Assembly: GCF_029504395.1 (NCBI RefSeq)
Contig: NZ_JAQFIF010000013.1
Span: forward strand, 1 to 64,000
Source of the DNA: Arthrobacter sp. ES3-54
GTDB taxonomy: Bacteria > Actinomycetota > Actinomycetes > Actinomycetales > Micrococcaceae
DNA length: 64,000 nucleotides
Direction: 5' to 3'
In this document: positions 18,770 through 26,805 of the stretch, one piece after another
Position numbering within the stretch: the first letter of the stretch is position 1
Layout: each line of letters opens with the position of its first letter
Made by a program: the position numbers and the translations under genes
Notes under the pieces: model-generated
What the model saw: only the letters and a program-made list of their open reading frames with translations
The model's database searches: none
Told to the model about the DNA's origin: nothing

Positions 18770-19153
18770 GTGCCTACCGGCAAGGTCAAGTGGTATGACA
18801 AGGAAAAAGGCTTCGGATTCCTCGCGGGCGAGGACGGCCAGGAAGTCTTCCTGCCCAAGTCCGCGCTGCCCGAGGGCGTCACGGAACTCAAGGCCGGAAC
18901 GCGCGTTGAATTTGGCGTAGCCGACGGCCGCAAGGGTGCCCAGGCGCTCGGCCTGCGCGTGCTGGACAAGACGCCGTCCATCGCCAAGGCAAAGCGGCCC
19001 AGTGCCAGGGACCTTGCCCCGCTGGTGCAGGACCTCGTCAGCGTGCTGGACAACTTGTCCGGAACCCTGTCCGCGGGCAAGTACCCGGAAGGCAACAAGG
19101 GCAAGGCGATCGCAGCGGCCCTCCGTAAGGTTGCCGACGAGCTGGATGTATAA
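18770..19153 (+). CDS. Cold-shock-domain protein with C-terminal helical extension
   Basis: This 127-residue protein begins with a CspA-like OB fold, GKVKWYDKEKGFGFLAGEDG, then EVFLPKSALP and ADGRKGAQAL. This gives the RNP1-like KGFGFL motif but EVFLPKSAL where classical cold-shock proteins have VFVHxSAI. A C-terminal extension of about 55 residues (RDLAPLVQDLVSVLDNLSGT ... AAALRKVADELDV) is not present in ordinary cold-shock proteins. Such longer CspA-like proteins are common in actinobacteria. The GTG start at 18770 follows GAAGAAGG. It is 8 bp before the DUF3027 gene. Confidence 0.85.
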   Translation: MPTGKVKWYDKEKGFGFLAGEDGQEVFLPKSALPEGVTELKAGTRVEFGVADGRKGAQALGLRVLDKTPSIAKAKRPSARDLAPLVQDLVSVLDNLSGTLSAGKYPEGNKGKAIAAALRKVADELDV

Positions 19154-19161
19154 GGCTCTTG

Positions 19162-19761
19162 ATGACTCAGGAACCTGATCAGTTGCCGGCGCCGGATGCC
19201 GGATCCACCCTGCCCGCCGAATCCAAGGGAACCGGCTCAAAGCAGGGAACCCGCCCGCGCGCCGGCGTGCCCGTCTGGCGCACCGGCAAGCCTGACGCCT
19301 TCCTGGCCGCCGCCGTCGACGTCGCCCGCACCGCGGTGGAAAGCATTGCCCCCGCAGAGCAGATCGGCGAGCACATCGGCGCCCGCAGCGAAGGCGACCG
19401 CCTGGTGACCCACCTCTTCGAATCCAGGCTGCCCGGGTATCTGGGCTGGCAGTGGTACGCCGTGCTGACCCGCAACTCGCGGTCCAAGGTGGTCACGGTG
19501 GACGAACTCGGCCTCCTGCCGTCCGAAGACTCCATCCTGGCACCGGCCTGGATTCCGTGGGCTGAGCGGGTCCGCCCGGAAGACGCGCAAGCTGACGAGG
19601 CCGCCGACGAGGCGTCCGGGTCCGAAACGCCGGCGCAGGCGTCCGACGCCGACTCACAGAACGGAGCCGAGACCGACGACGCGGAGGCCGACGACGAGAC
19701 CGACGACGACGAGACCGACGACGACGGCGAGGGGGAACCCTCCGCGGACGAGGCCGACTAG
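19162..19761 (+). CDS. DUF3027 domain protein
   Basis: This 199-residue protein has an N-terminal globular part matching DUF3027, with KPDAFLAAAVDVARTAVESI and RLPGYLGWQWYAVLTRNSRS around residues 45-115. A strongly acidic low-complexity tail of about 60 residues (Asp/Glu/Ala/Thr) follows. The family is actinobacterial and often found next to cspA-like genes, as here (8 bp downstream). Its function is unknown. I use the ATG at 19162; a TTG directly precedes it. The acidic tail could mediate protein binding or mimic nucleic acid, but that is speculation. Confidence 0.8.
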   Translation: MTQEPDQLPAPDAGSTLPAESKGTGSKQGTRPRAGVPVWRTGKPDAFLAAAVDVARTAVESIAPAEQIGEHIGARSEGDRLVTHLFESRLPGYLGWQWYAVLTRNSRSKVVTVDELGLLPSEDSILAPAWIPWAERVRPEDAQADEAADEASGSETPAQASDADSQNGAETDDAEADDETDDDETDDDGEGEPSADEAD

Positions 19762-19805
19762 CGGTTGACAGCGTCCGGGAGCGTGTCTGGGGAGGGCTGG
19801 GGCTG

Positions 19806-20505
19806 ATGTCCACGTTTCAAGTCCCTGCACATCCTGAACTACCGCATCTGGTTCCTCGGTGCGCTCATCTCCAACATTGGCACCTGGATGCAGCGCACCG
19901 CCCAGGACTGGCTGGTGTTCGCCCACCTGACGGCGCACGATGCCGGGGCGGTCGGGATCACCATGGCCCTGCAGCTGGGCCCGCAGCTGTTCCTGGCGCC
20001 CGTGGCCGGGCTTCTCGCCGATCGCTTCAACCGTAAGCGGCTCCTGGTGCTGACCCAGTCCGCCATGGCGCTGCTGAGCGCCGGGCTGGGCATCCTGGTG
20101 GTCTCGGGCGCAGCCCAACTCTGGCACGTCTACGCTTTTGCCCTCATGCTCGGGGTGGTCTCCGCCCTGGACGCACAGACCACCACGGACCCCGTTATGC
20201 GGGGCCGGGTGATGGCGCTCTACATGGCAATTTTCATGGGCGGAACCCCCATTGGGGCGCCGCTGGTCGGCTGGGTGGCGAACACCGCCGGCCCCCGCTG
20301 GTCCATGGCGGTTGCGGCGGGCGCCGGCCTGCTGGCGGCCCTGATCGGGCTGATGTGGATCATCCGGGCCAGGCATCTGCGGCTCCACTTCAACCGCCGC
20401 GCACACGGGCTGCGGTACTTCCGCGTCGAAAGCGGGACCGGCGCCGCCAGCCCGGGTTCCCAGCAAGCCGAGCCGCAGGGTGCGCAGCCGGCCGGACCTG
20501 CCTGA
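19806..20505 (+). pseudogene. MFS transporter (EntS-like), frameshifted and internally deleted
   Basis: The remnant matches 12-helix MFS_3/EntS-type exporters. The start ATGTCCACGTTTCAAG has one extra T. Removing it restores MSTFKSLHILNYRIWFLG joined to IGTWMQRTAQDWLVF, whereas as written the frame from that ATG runs out. A second lesion is internal: LGVVSALDA, which in intact relatives leads into the loop after helix 4, is joined directly to QTTTDPVMRGRVMALYMAIF from the fourth quarter of the protein. About 190 residues are missing, with the junction near 20172-20176. Only an in-frame 205-residue fragment from 19888 is open. A functional transporter is very unlikely. Confidence 0.8.
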
Positions 20506-20570
20506 AACGTCGGCGGCGCCGCCACGGCCTGCGTTCTGATAGGCCGTGAGGACGCCGCCGGGCGCTGAGG

Positions 20571-21698
20571 CTACTTCTTCAGTTCCGCCACGACGAATTC
20601 GATGCACTCGAGCAGTGCCGAGACATCGTCCGGCTCGATCGCCACGAAGGTTGCGATGCGCAGCTGGTTGCGGCCCAGCTTGCGGTACGGCTCGGTGTCG
20701 ACGACGCCGTTGGCGCGCAGCACCTTGGCGATGGCCGAGGCGTCGATCGATTCGTCGAAGTCGATCGTGGCGATCACGTTGGAACGGTCCTCGGCCTTGG
20801 CCACGAACGGCGTGGCGTAGCCGGATGCCTCGGCCCAGCGGTAGATGCGGCCGGCGGAATCCGCGGTCCGGCCGGCTGCGAATTCCAGGCCGCCGTTGGC
20901 ATTGAGCCACTGCACCTGGGCATCCAGGGTCACCAGGGTGGCCAGTGCGGGGGTGTTGTAGGTCTGGTTCAGCCGGGAGTTGTCGATCGCCGTCTGGAGA
21001 TCCAGGAAGTCGGGGATCCAGCGGTTGCCGGCCTTGATCCGGGCCGCCCGCTCAAGCGCCGCGGGGGAGAACAGGCCAAGCCACAGGCCGCCGTCGGATG
21101 CGAAGTTCTTCTGCGGCGCAAAGTAGTACACGTCCGACTCCGCCACGTCCACGTCCAGCCCGCCCGCGGCCGAGGTCGCGTCCACCAGCACCAGCGAGCC
21201 CTCGTCGGCGCCTGCCACGCGCTGGACGGGGGCGGCCACGCCGGTTGAAGTTTCGTTCTGCGGCCACGCATAGACGTCGACGTCGGCCTCCGCCCGGGCG
21301 GAGGGGCGGGTGCCGGGTTCGGCCTTGATGATGGAGGACTCGGCCAGGAATGGCGCCTTATTGGTGGCCGAGGCAAATTTCGAGCCGAACTCGCCAAAGG
21401 ACAGGTGCTGCGCCTTGTTCTCCACGAGTCCGAAGCTGGCAATGTCCCAGAACGCGGTGGATCCGCCCACGCCGAGTACCACTTCATAGCCTTCGGGCGC
21501 GCGGAAGAATTCGCTGAGGCCGCTGCGTACCGAGCCGACCAGGTTCTTCACCGGTGCCTGGCGGTGCGAGGTCCCCAGCAGCTTCGCCGATGCGGCGAGG
21601 GCGTCCATCTGTTCCGGTCGGACCTTGGACGGACCGGCGCCGAACCGTCCGTCCTTGGGCAGGAGGTTGGTGGGGATCGTGATGCTGGTGTCGCTCAC
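20571..21698 (-). CDS. serC: Phosphoserine aminotransferase
   Basis: This 375-residue PLP enzyme converts 3-phosphohydroxypyruvate to phosphoserine in serine biosynthesis. It starts SDTSITIPTNLLPKDGRFGA and contains GAGPSKVRPEQ, LGVGGSTAFWDIASFGLV and the PLP-lysine region FAPQKNFASDGGLW. The form is that of actinobacterial SerC. The GTG start at 21698 is preceded by GGAG and fits the family; an ATG 24 codons upstream in frame lacks support. It stands alone, divergent from ideR. Confidence 0.93.
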   Translation of the reverse strand: MSDTSITIPTNLLPKDGRFGAGPSKVRPEQMDALAASAKLLGTSHRQAPVKNLVGSVRSGLSEFFRAPEGYEVVLGVGGSTAFWDIASFGLVENKAQHLSFGEFGSKFASATNKAPFLAESSIIKAEPGTRPSARAEADVDVYAWPQNETSTGVAAPVQRVAGADEGSLVLVDATSAAGGLDVDVAESDVYYFAPQKNFASDGGLWLGLFSPAALERAARIKAGNRWIPDFLDLQTAIDNSRLNQTYNTPALATLVTLDAQVQWLNANGGLEFAAGRTADSAGRIYRWAEASGYATPFVAKAEDRSNVIATIDFDESIDASAIAKVLRANGVVDTEPYRKLGRNQLRIATFVAIEPDDVSALLECIEFVVAELKK

Positions 21699-21928
21699 AG
21701 TGGCTCCAATATTCGGCTGGTTCGTAGCGTGGCTGGGAGGTGGCCTGGCAGGGATGGCTACAACGGACACCCCTTTTCATTCTGCCTGTTTTATTCTGCC
21801 TGACAGCCCCCGGCGATACGGAAAAAGCCCTGTCACAGTCCGGTCATTGAGACGCCCGGGAACGGCCGGACTGCAGCGCCGGGAGGGCAGTCCCAGGCCG
21901 ACCGAAAAATTATCCGGAGTAATTCAAA

Positions 21929-21947
21929 ATAGGCTAGGCTGGCATGC
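21929..21947 (+). promoter_or_regulatory. Candidate IdeR box upstream of ideR
   Basis: ATAGGCTAGGCTGGCATGC matches about 12 of 19 positions of the DtxR/IdeR consensus by eye. It lies about 100 bp before ideR, inside the 346-bp serC-ideR gap, where autoregulation would be expected. It is weaker than the site at 4538-4556. I see nothing else definite in that gap. Confidence 0.4.
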
Positions 21948-22044
21948 GAACGTACGGCGGTTCTCGCCAGGGCGCATCCTGCATGCAGCCCGCACGCGGT
22001 ACGGTGGGAATGACGCTAGGACTGCGCTCGAGGAGCTGAGCTGA

Positions 22045-22740
22045 ATGACGGATCTGATCGATACCACGGAGATGTATCTTCGGACCATTCTGGAACTTGA
22101 AGAAGAAAACATCGTTGCCCTCCGCGCCCGCATCGCCGAACGGCTCCGCCACTCCGGCCCCACTGTTTCCCAGACCATCGGCCGCATGGAACGTGACGGG
22201 CTTGTGGTTGTTTCGGGCGACCGGCATCTTGAACTGACCGAAACGGGGCGGAAACGTGCAATCGGCGTCATGCGCAAGCACCGCCTCGCGGAACGCCTGC
22301 TCGCGGACGTGATCGGACTCGACTGGGCCTACGTCCATGAGGAAGCGTGCCGCTGGGAGCATGTCATGAGCGAACGTGTCGAGCGCAGAATCTTCGAGAT
22401 GCTTAACCATCCGACAGTTTCGCCCTACGGAAACCCCATTCCGGGGCTTGCGGATCTTGGCGGCGTGCCCAATGGTGCCCCCGCGGACAGGGCCGTGAAT
22501 CTGCTGGAGGCCATGGCCGGCTACGGTGCTGGTTCGCGGATCACGGTCAACCGGCTCGCTGAACCGATCCAAGTGGAGCCGGAGCTTCTCACCCAGCTCG
22601 ACGAGGGGGGAATCCGCCCCGGTGCCCTTCTCTCGCTGGAGCGGGTGGGGGAGTACATCTCGGTCCGCGTCCCCGATATCGAGGGCGCCCTGGAGCTGCC
22701 GCCCGAGGTTGCAGCGCATGTCTTCGTAACAGTCGCCTGA
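22045..22740 (+). CDS. ideR: Iron-dependent repressor IdeR/DtxR
   Basis: This 231-residue regulator is closely DtxR-like along its length. The winged helix shows DTTEMYLRTILELEEE, LRARIAERL and HSGPTVSQTIGRMERDGLVV. The metal-binding and dimerisation domain shows MRKHRLAERLLADVIGLDW and HEEACRWEHVMSE, including the Cys and His/Glu metal ligands. An SH3-like C-terminal domain follows. With ferrous iron bound it represses iron-uptake and siderophore genes. The ATG at 22045 follows AGGAG. A candidate IdeR box lies upstream, and another lies at the siderophore-interacting protein gene in this window. Confidence 0.93.
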   Translation: MTDLIDTTEMYLRTILELEEENIVALRARIAERLRHSGPTVSQTIGRMERDGLVVVSGDRHLELTETGRKRAIGVMRKHRLAERLLADVIGLDWAYVHEEACRWEHVMSERVERRIFEMLNHPTVSPYGNPIPGLADLGGVPNGAPADRAVNLLEAMAGYGAGSRITVNRLAEPIQVEPELLTQLDEGGIRPGALLSLERVGEYISVRVPDIEGALELPPEVAAHVFVTVA

Positions 22741-22825
22741 CCAGCCACAACGCACCGGTCATGGGACGACCCATCAGTTCTGCACAGTTGCGATCACGGA
22801 TTTATTACCGGGCGGCTTAATCGCC

Positions 22826-22831
22826 TATAGT
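22826..22831 (+). promoter_or_regulatory. Candidate -10 box for the first riboswitch transcript
   Basis: TATAGT at 22826-22831, with only a weak TTATTA/TATTAC in the -35 position, is placed to start the leader RNA that carries the c-di-AMP riboswitch. The transcript would have an untranslated leader of about 270 nt. Confidence 0.45.
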
Positions 22832-22897
22832 TAGTGGCCACTACCGATACCAAAGCGTTACCTGATCCGAAGCCGAGCCCTGCCAGCGGATCAGTCG

Positions 22898-23095
22898 CGG
22901 AACCACCTCCTGGCAGGGGCGGGGGAACCACTTTTGGTTGCTACTTCAGCAGCCTTGGGGTGAAGTCCGTCAGCGGCAAGCAGCTTCCACGAAGGATCCC
23001 CCGGGATGCCCCTGTGCCTGGCTGCTTGCAACGGCGGACCGGGTCTTTGATCTCTCTGACCCGAATCCGACAGCTAACTTCGCAGGCTATCCAGA
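22898..23095 (+). promoter_or_regulatory. Cyclic di-AMP riboswitch (ydaO-yuaA class) before the M23 peptidase gene
   Basis: The conserved ydaO blocks occur in order: GGGGCGGGGGAACCACTTTT (from 22917), TTGGGGTGAAG (22956-22966), ACCCGAATCCGACAGCTAAC (23059-23078) and TTCGCAGGC. A variable arm of about 90 nt lies between the second and third blocks. The aptamer ends about 15 nt before the TTG start of the peptidase. Riboswitches of this class bind cyclic di-AMP and usually turn genes off, often cell-wall hydrolases in actinobacteria. Boundaries are approximate. Confidence 0.88.
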
Positions 23096-23107
23096 GAGGA
23101 ACCGTTC

Positions 23108-23929
23108 TTGACCACCCAGACCGCCAGGGGCCGTCGCCGCGCGACCGGTCCCGCTCCGGAGCCGCGTCCCGCCGTCGCGCATATGGCCGAACGCCCGCGC
23201 GACGCGCACCGCGATGAACGGCGTCGCCGGCGCAGTCCGTTCCGCCAGGTAACGGAGTTTGCCTCGGCCAGCGGGGTCGGCCAGAAGGCCGGGATCGCCC
23301 TGGCCGCAACGGGTCTGGTTCTTACCGTGACGGTCCCCGTCACGAGCCCGGTGATGGCCTCCAACGCCGGCGGATCCGGCGCTCTGTCCGCTGCCGTGCA
23401 GCCAGATGTCACGGCCGCCGCGGCCGCAAAGGTCGACTTCAGCCGCACCGCCGTCACCACCAAGGGCGATCCGGATGGGAAGCTCAAGCAGCTGCTCAGC
23501 GCCCAGTCTGTGGGCAGTATCACTCGCGCGGCTTCGGCAGGCACCCTTGGCGCGCCGCTGGATCATCTGGTCACGGCTTCGCCCTACGGCTACCGTGTCA
23601 GCCCGATCACTGGGGGCGCGGGGGAGTTCCACCGCGGCCAGGATTTCGCTGCCCAGTGCGGCACGGCGGTCCATGCAGCTGCCAGCGGCACCGTGACCTT
23701 CAACGGGTGGCATCCGTTCGGCGGTGGAAACCGGGTAGTCATTGACCACGGTAACGGCCTGGAGACGACGTACAACCACCTGTCCTCGGCCTCGGTCAAG
23801 GTTGGTCAGAAGGTATCGCGCGGTGACGTCATCGCGATGAGCGGGACCACCGGCGCGTCCACGGGCTGCCACCTCCACTTTGAAGTGATGGTCAACGGCG
23901 ACGTCGTTGACCCCCTCGGCTGGCTCTAA
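23108..23929 (+). CDS. M23-family peptidoglycan endopeptidase, secreted
   Basis: This 273-residue protein has a long basic N-terminus (about 1-55), a hydrophobic leader (about 58-85) and a C-terminal LytM/M23 domain. Zinc ligands are visible in HRGQDF (His175, Asp179) and HLHFE (His255, His257), with RVVIDHGNGLETTYNHLS between. It should cleave peptidoglycan cross-bridges outside the membrane. The TTG start at 23108 follows AGAGAGGA. The upstream c-di-AMP riboswitch implies control by cyclic di-AMP. Its leader (GQKAGIALAATGLVLT) resembles that of the NlpC/P60 protein at 24531. Confidence 0.9.
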   Translation: MTTQTARGRRRATGPAPEPRPAVAHMAERPRDAHRDERRRRRSPFRQVTEFASASGVGQKAGIALAATGLVLTVTVPVTSPVMASNAGGSGALSAAVQPDVTAAAAAKVDFSRTAVTTKGDPDGKLKQLLSAQSVGSITRAASAGTLGAPLDHLVTASPYGYRVSPITGGAGEFHRGQDFAAQCGTAVHAAASGTVTFNGWHPFGGGNRVVIDHGNGLETTYNHLSSASVKVGQKVSRGDVIAMSGTTGASTGCHLHFEVMVNGDVVDPLGWL

Positions 23930-23977
23930 ATAGACGATGGGCCGCTCTCAAGTGCTTGTGACACGCCGTGATCTGAA

Positions 23978-24007
23978 TGTGACATTGGGTCCGGACTCCT
24001 GTAGGGT
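23978..24007 (+). promoter_or_regulatory. Candidate promoter for the second riboswitch transcript
   Basis: TGTGAC (23978-23983) and TAGGGT (24002-24007) are spaced 18 bp apart, in the 310-bp gap after the M23 gene. A stable hairpin with 9-bp arms, CGCCAACTT/AAGTTGGCG at 24016-24038, would then form the very 5' end of the leader RNA. Confidence 0.45.
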
Positions 24008-24096
24008 TTGAAGCACGCCAACTTTTCCGAAGTTGGCGCTCTTGAGTGGATTGCCTAGCTCTGCCACCGCTCAAGGTCCGTTCGCATTACATCGTC

Positions 24097-24232
24097 TGGC
24101 AGGGGCGGGGGAACCAATTTTGGCCTTCGAAAGAAGGCCTTGGGGTTAAGTCGCAAAGCTTCCCAGGAAGCAGCGCGGCCGGGTGACTCCCATCCGAATC
24201 CGACAGCTCACCTCGTAGGCATTGGGAGAGGC
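24097..24232 (+). promoter_or_regulatory. Cyclic di-AMP riboswitch (ydaO-yuaA class), second copy
   Basis: The same conserved blocks as in the first copy are present: AGGGGCGGGGGAACCAATTT (from about 24100), TTGGGGTTAAG (24140-24150), ATCCGAATCCGACAGCTCAC (24193-24212) and CTCGTAGGC. The middle arm is shorter, about 40 nt. The aptamer ends about 10 nt before the GTG of a 62-codon ORF, and the NlpC/P60 gene starts about 300 nt further on. Boundaries are approximate. Confidence 0.88.
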
Positions 24233-24239
24233 TACTTTC

Positions 24240-24428
24240 GTGTCTTCACGCCACAATTCTGCGCGCATGCGCACCGGCGAGGCTCTTTCGAGCCCGCTGG
24301 AATCCACATCACGTGCCGCCCTTGCCGGCGCCCGGATTGGATCACGTTCCGCAGGCTCAATCTCTAACGAGTCCGGACAGCATGCAGTTTCCGCTTTTGG
24401 CGCGTCTTCGCAGTACACCCTTCGCTAA
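24240..24428 (+). CDS. Small ORF directly behind the c-di-AMP riboswitch
   Basis: This 62-codon ORF begins at GTG 24240 with a GGGAGAGG purine tract before it, at the same spacing after the aptamer as the M23 gene has after its own riboswitch. The product (begins MSSRHNSARMRTGEALSSPL) is Ser/Ala-rich, has no membrane segment and matches nothing I recognise. It ends 102 bp before the NlpC/P60 ATG. It may be a leader peptide coupling riboswitch state to the downstream gene, a small protein in its own right, or chance. Confidence 0.45.
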   Translation: MSSRHNSARMRTGEALSSPLESTSRAALAGARIGSRSAGSISNESGQHAVSAFGASSQYTLR

Positions 24429-24530
24429 GTAACCCATTTCGGGGCGATCCGGCGTACCCCCAAGATGCCGGAGCGTCCTCAAACCGTGCCCGAAAGCGCG
24501 CGGTCCAAGGATCACGAAAGAGAGAACTTA

Positions 24531-25289
24531 ATGACTACTCGTGCAACCGTTGCACGGCACCGCGCCGAGGTCACCAAGACCAACTCGCTGGCTGTTATTG
24601 CCAAGGCTGTCGGCGACAACGCCGGCGGCATGGGCCGTCAGGCCGCGGTCATCGCCGCAGCTTCCGGTCTGGTTCTGACCAGCGGAATCGCAGCCAACGC
24701 TGCTGAGACCAATGTTCAGCGCGAATCCACCTCCGCTTCGGCCCTGGAAGTCCAGTCCGCCGCCCCGGCCACCATCTCGGCCGCGTCCACCATCGCGATC
24801 TCCTACGAGAAGCCCGCTGTGACCACGTCGCCGGCTCCCGTCGTCGAGGCTCCCAAGCCCGTCGTGAAGGTCCAGGATTCCACGGCCACCCGCGCCGGTG
24901 GCACCGAGGCTGGCGTCAGCGGCGGCGTCGCTGCCCAGGCTCCCGCCGGCATCGGAAGCGGCTCCGGCGCGACCATCGCCGCCGCGGCCTACGCACAGAT
25001 CGGCGTGGCGCAGGACTGCACCGCCCTCGCCACCAACGCCCTGGCCGCGGCCGGCATCCACTACCACGGCTGGCCGGCAGGCTACCTGTCCCTCGGCCGC
25101 ACCGTCAGCGCCGGCGAGGCACGCCCGGGCGACCTCGCCTACTACCAGAACGGCGGCGTGGGCATGGCTCACATCGCGGTCTACGTTGGCAACGGCATGG
25201 CAGTCCACGGCGGCTGGAACGGCGGCACCACCGCGCTGTACAGCGTAAACGTCGGCTCCGGCCCGGTCTTCATCCGCGTCGGCGGCTAG
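24531..25289 (+). CDS. NlpC/P60-type peptidoglycan hydrolase, secreted
   Basis: This 252-residue protein has a basic N-terminus, a hydrophobic leader ending near AANA (about residue 56), a Pro/Ala/Val-rich linker and a C-terminal cysteine peptidase domain. The catalytic residues are visible as Cys163 in GVAQDCTALATNAL and His214 in GMAHIAVYVGN, with His226 in AVHGGWNGG as the likely third member. It should hydrolyse peptidoglycan stem peptides outside the cell. The ATG at 24531 follows GAGAGAAC. The c-di-AMP riboswitch about 300 nt upstream and a strong terminator downstream delimit the unit. Confidence 0.88.
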   Translation: MTTRATVARHRAEVTKTNSLAVIAKAVGDNAGGMGRQAAVIAAASGLVLTSGIAANAAETNVQRESTSASALEVQSAAPATISAASTIAISYEKPAVTTSPAPVVEAPKPVVKVQDSTATRAGGTEAGVSGGVAAQAPAGIGSGSGATIAAAAYAQIGVAQDCTALATNALAAAGIHYHGWPAGYLSLGRTVSAGEARPGDLAYYQNGGVGMAHIAVYVGNGMAVHGGWNGGTTALYSVNVGSGPVFIRVGG

Positions 25290-25309
25290 GCAAGACCCCA
25301 GCACCTTCG

Positions 25310-25340
25310 AAAGACCCCCGCCTCTTGGCGGGGGTCTTTT
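25310..25340 (+). terminator. Intrinsic terminator after the NlpC/P60 gene
   Basis: AAGACCCCCGCC and GGCGGGGGTCTT form a perfect 12-bp stem with a TCTT-type loop followed by TTT, about 20 bp after the stop codon. It is the clearest rho-independent terminator in the window. Confidence 0.92.
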
Positions 25341-25508
25341 GCGTTGCCGCGCAGTGAACTTTCCGCGCTGAGGACATCGCCGGTGAAAAAATATTCGGTG
25401 ATCCGGCACCTGAGTGTTTACTCTTGTGTAATCGATCCATAGCCCGACCATGCAGAGGGCAGCCGGCCCTCGTGCCGCTGGCGGGTGCGGCCGTGAAGAG
25501 GTATGCGG

Positions 25509-26009
25509 ATGCGCACTCTCGTTCTGAATGCTGGATATGAACCCCTGGCGGTCATCACCTTCCGCCGGGCGCTGGTCCTTGTCCTTACCGGAAAGGCCAG
25601 CGTGGTGGCCGAAGGGGACGACCCCGTTGTCGGACCCCAGGACATTCTGGGTCGCCCGTCCGTGATCCTGCTGAACCGCTACATCCGGCCGAGATACAAC
25701 ACCATGACGGCCGTGAGCCGCCGCGGTGTGCTCCGCCGCGATGCCCACCGCTGCGCCTACTGCGGCAAGGCTGCCCACACCATCGACCACGTCCAGCCAA
25801 AATCCCGGGGCGGGGCCGATTCCTGGGAGAACCTGGTGGCGGCGTGCCTGCGGTGCAACAACGCCAAGAGCGACCACACGCCGGCGGAGATGGGCTGGAA
25901 GCTCGGATTTGTTCCGGGCCCGCCCAAGGGCGCCATCTGGCAGATCAAGGAACTCGAGAAGCCAACGCCCGCCTGGGATCCGTTCCTGCTGCCTGAATCA
26001 GCTGCCTGA
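25509..26009 (+). CDS. HNH endonuclease
   Basis: This 166-residue protein carries an HNH nuclease domain with a zinc-binding frame: RCAYCGKAAHTIDHVQPKSR, then ENLVAACLRCNNAKSD. An N-terminal region of about 75 residues (MRTLVLNAGYEPLAVI ... LGRPSVILLNRYI) is typical of the widespread actinobacterial HNH family often annotated only as HNH endonuclease. Its biological role is unknown. The ATG at 25509 is best spaced from GAAGAGG; the ATG at 25503 is too close to it. No restriction or phage genes are adjacent. Confidence 0.88.
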   Translation: MRTLVLNAGYEPLAVITFRRALVLVLTGKASVVAEGDDPVVGPQDILGRPSVILLNRYIRPRYNTMTAVSRRGVLRRDAHRCAYCGKAAHTIDHVQPKSRGGADSWENLVAACLRCNNAKSDHTPAEMGWKLGFVPGPPKGAIWQIKELEKPTPAWDPFLLPESAA

Positions 26010-26082
26010 ACTGTTGCCTGTACTGCTGCCTGGCTGGCCACGCCTGATTCGGCGGCAGCGGGCACCGCGCTAGGCTGAACCG

Positions 26083-26784
26083 GTGGAATTCGATGCCATC
26101 ATTCTCGCCGGGGGGCGGTCCTCCCGCCTGGGCGGCGTGCCCAAATCCGGGCTGATCTACGACGGCGCCACCCTCCTTGAGCGGTCACTGCGCGCCGCGG
26201 GCGCAGCGGGGCGCACCGTCGTCGTCGGACCCGATCCCGGGGACCTGCCCGAAGGCGTGCTGACCTGCAGGGAAGACCCGCCCTTCGCGGGGCCCGCCGC
26301 GGCCATCGCCGCAGGCCTGACCGCGCTGGCCGCCAACCAGGCCGGCGGGGACCAAGCAGCCGCGCCGGCACCGTTCACCCTGGTCCTTGCGTGTGACATG
26401 CCGTGCTCGGCCGAGGCGGTCCGCGCCCTGGCCGCAGCACTGGGCGAATCGCTGGCCGCCAGTGTTGCAGTCGCACCGGAACGGGCGCCAGAACGGGAAG
26501 GCGGCGACGGCGTCATGGCCGTCTCGGCCGACGGCCGGAAGCAACCACTCGCGGGGTTTTATGGCACGGCCGCGCTACAACGTTGCGTCGCGGACGCCGC
26601 AGGCAGGGGCAGCCTGGAAAACGCGTCGGTCTTCGCCCTTCTTGCTAGGCTGGACGTGCGGGAAGTTCGCGTTCCCCCCGGTTCCACGGATGATGTTGAC
26701 ACCTGGGATGACGCGTCCGCATTGGGGGTATCCGGGAGGATTCCGGACCACGGTCCGGGCCCCGGTCCGGAACTCCGCAGCTGA
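26083..26784 (+). CDS. mobA: Molybdenum cofactor guanylyltransferase (MobA-like)
   Basis: This 233-residue nucleotidyltransferase begins with the signature LAGGRSSRLGGVPKSGLIYD and has CDMPCS near residue 105 and PLAGFYG further on, as in MobA. It attaches GMP to molybdopterin to form the guanine dinucleotide cofactor. The GTG start at 26083 lacks a Shine-Dalgarno. A TAGGCT -10-like box ends 6 bp upstream, so the transcript is probably leaderless. The DUF6457, moeA and fdhD genes follow, which supports the molybdenum assignment. Confidence 0.88.
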   Translation: MEFDAIILAGGRSSRLGGVPKSGLIYDGATLLERSLRAAGAAGRTVVVGPDPGDLPEGVLTCREDPPFAGPAAAIAAGLTALAANQAGGDQAAAPAPFTLVLACDMPCSAEAVRALAAALGESLAASVAVAPERAPEREGGDGVMAVSADGRKQPLAGFYGTAALQRCVADAAGRGSLENASVFALLARLDVREVRVPPGSTDDVDTWDDASALGVSGRIPDHGPGPGPELRS

Positions 26785-26805
26785 ACTCGACCATGGAGGC
26801 AAACG

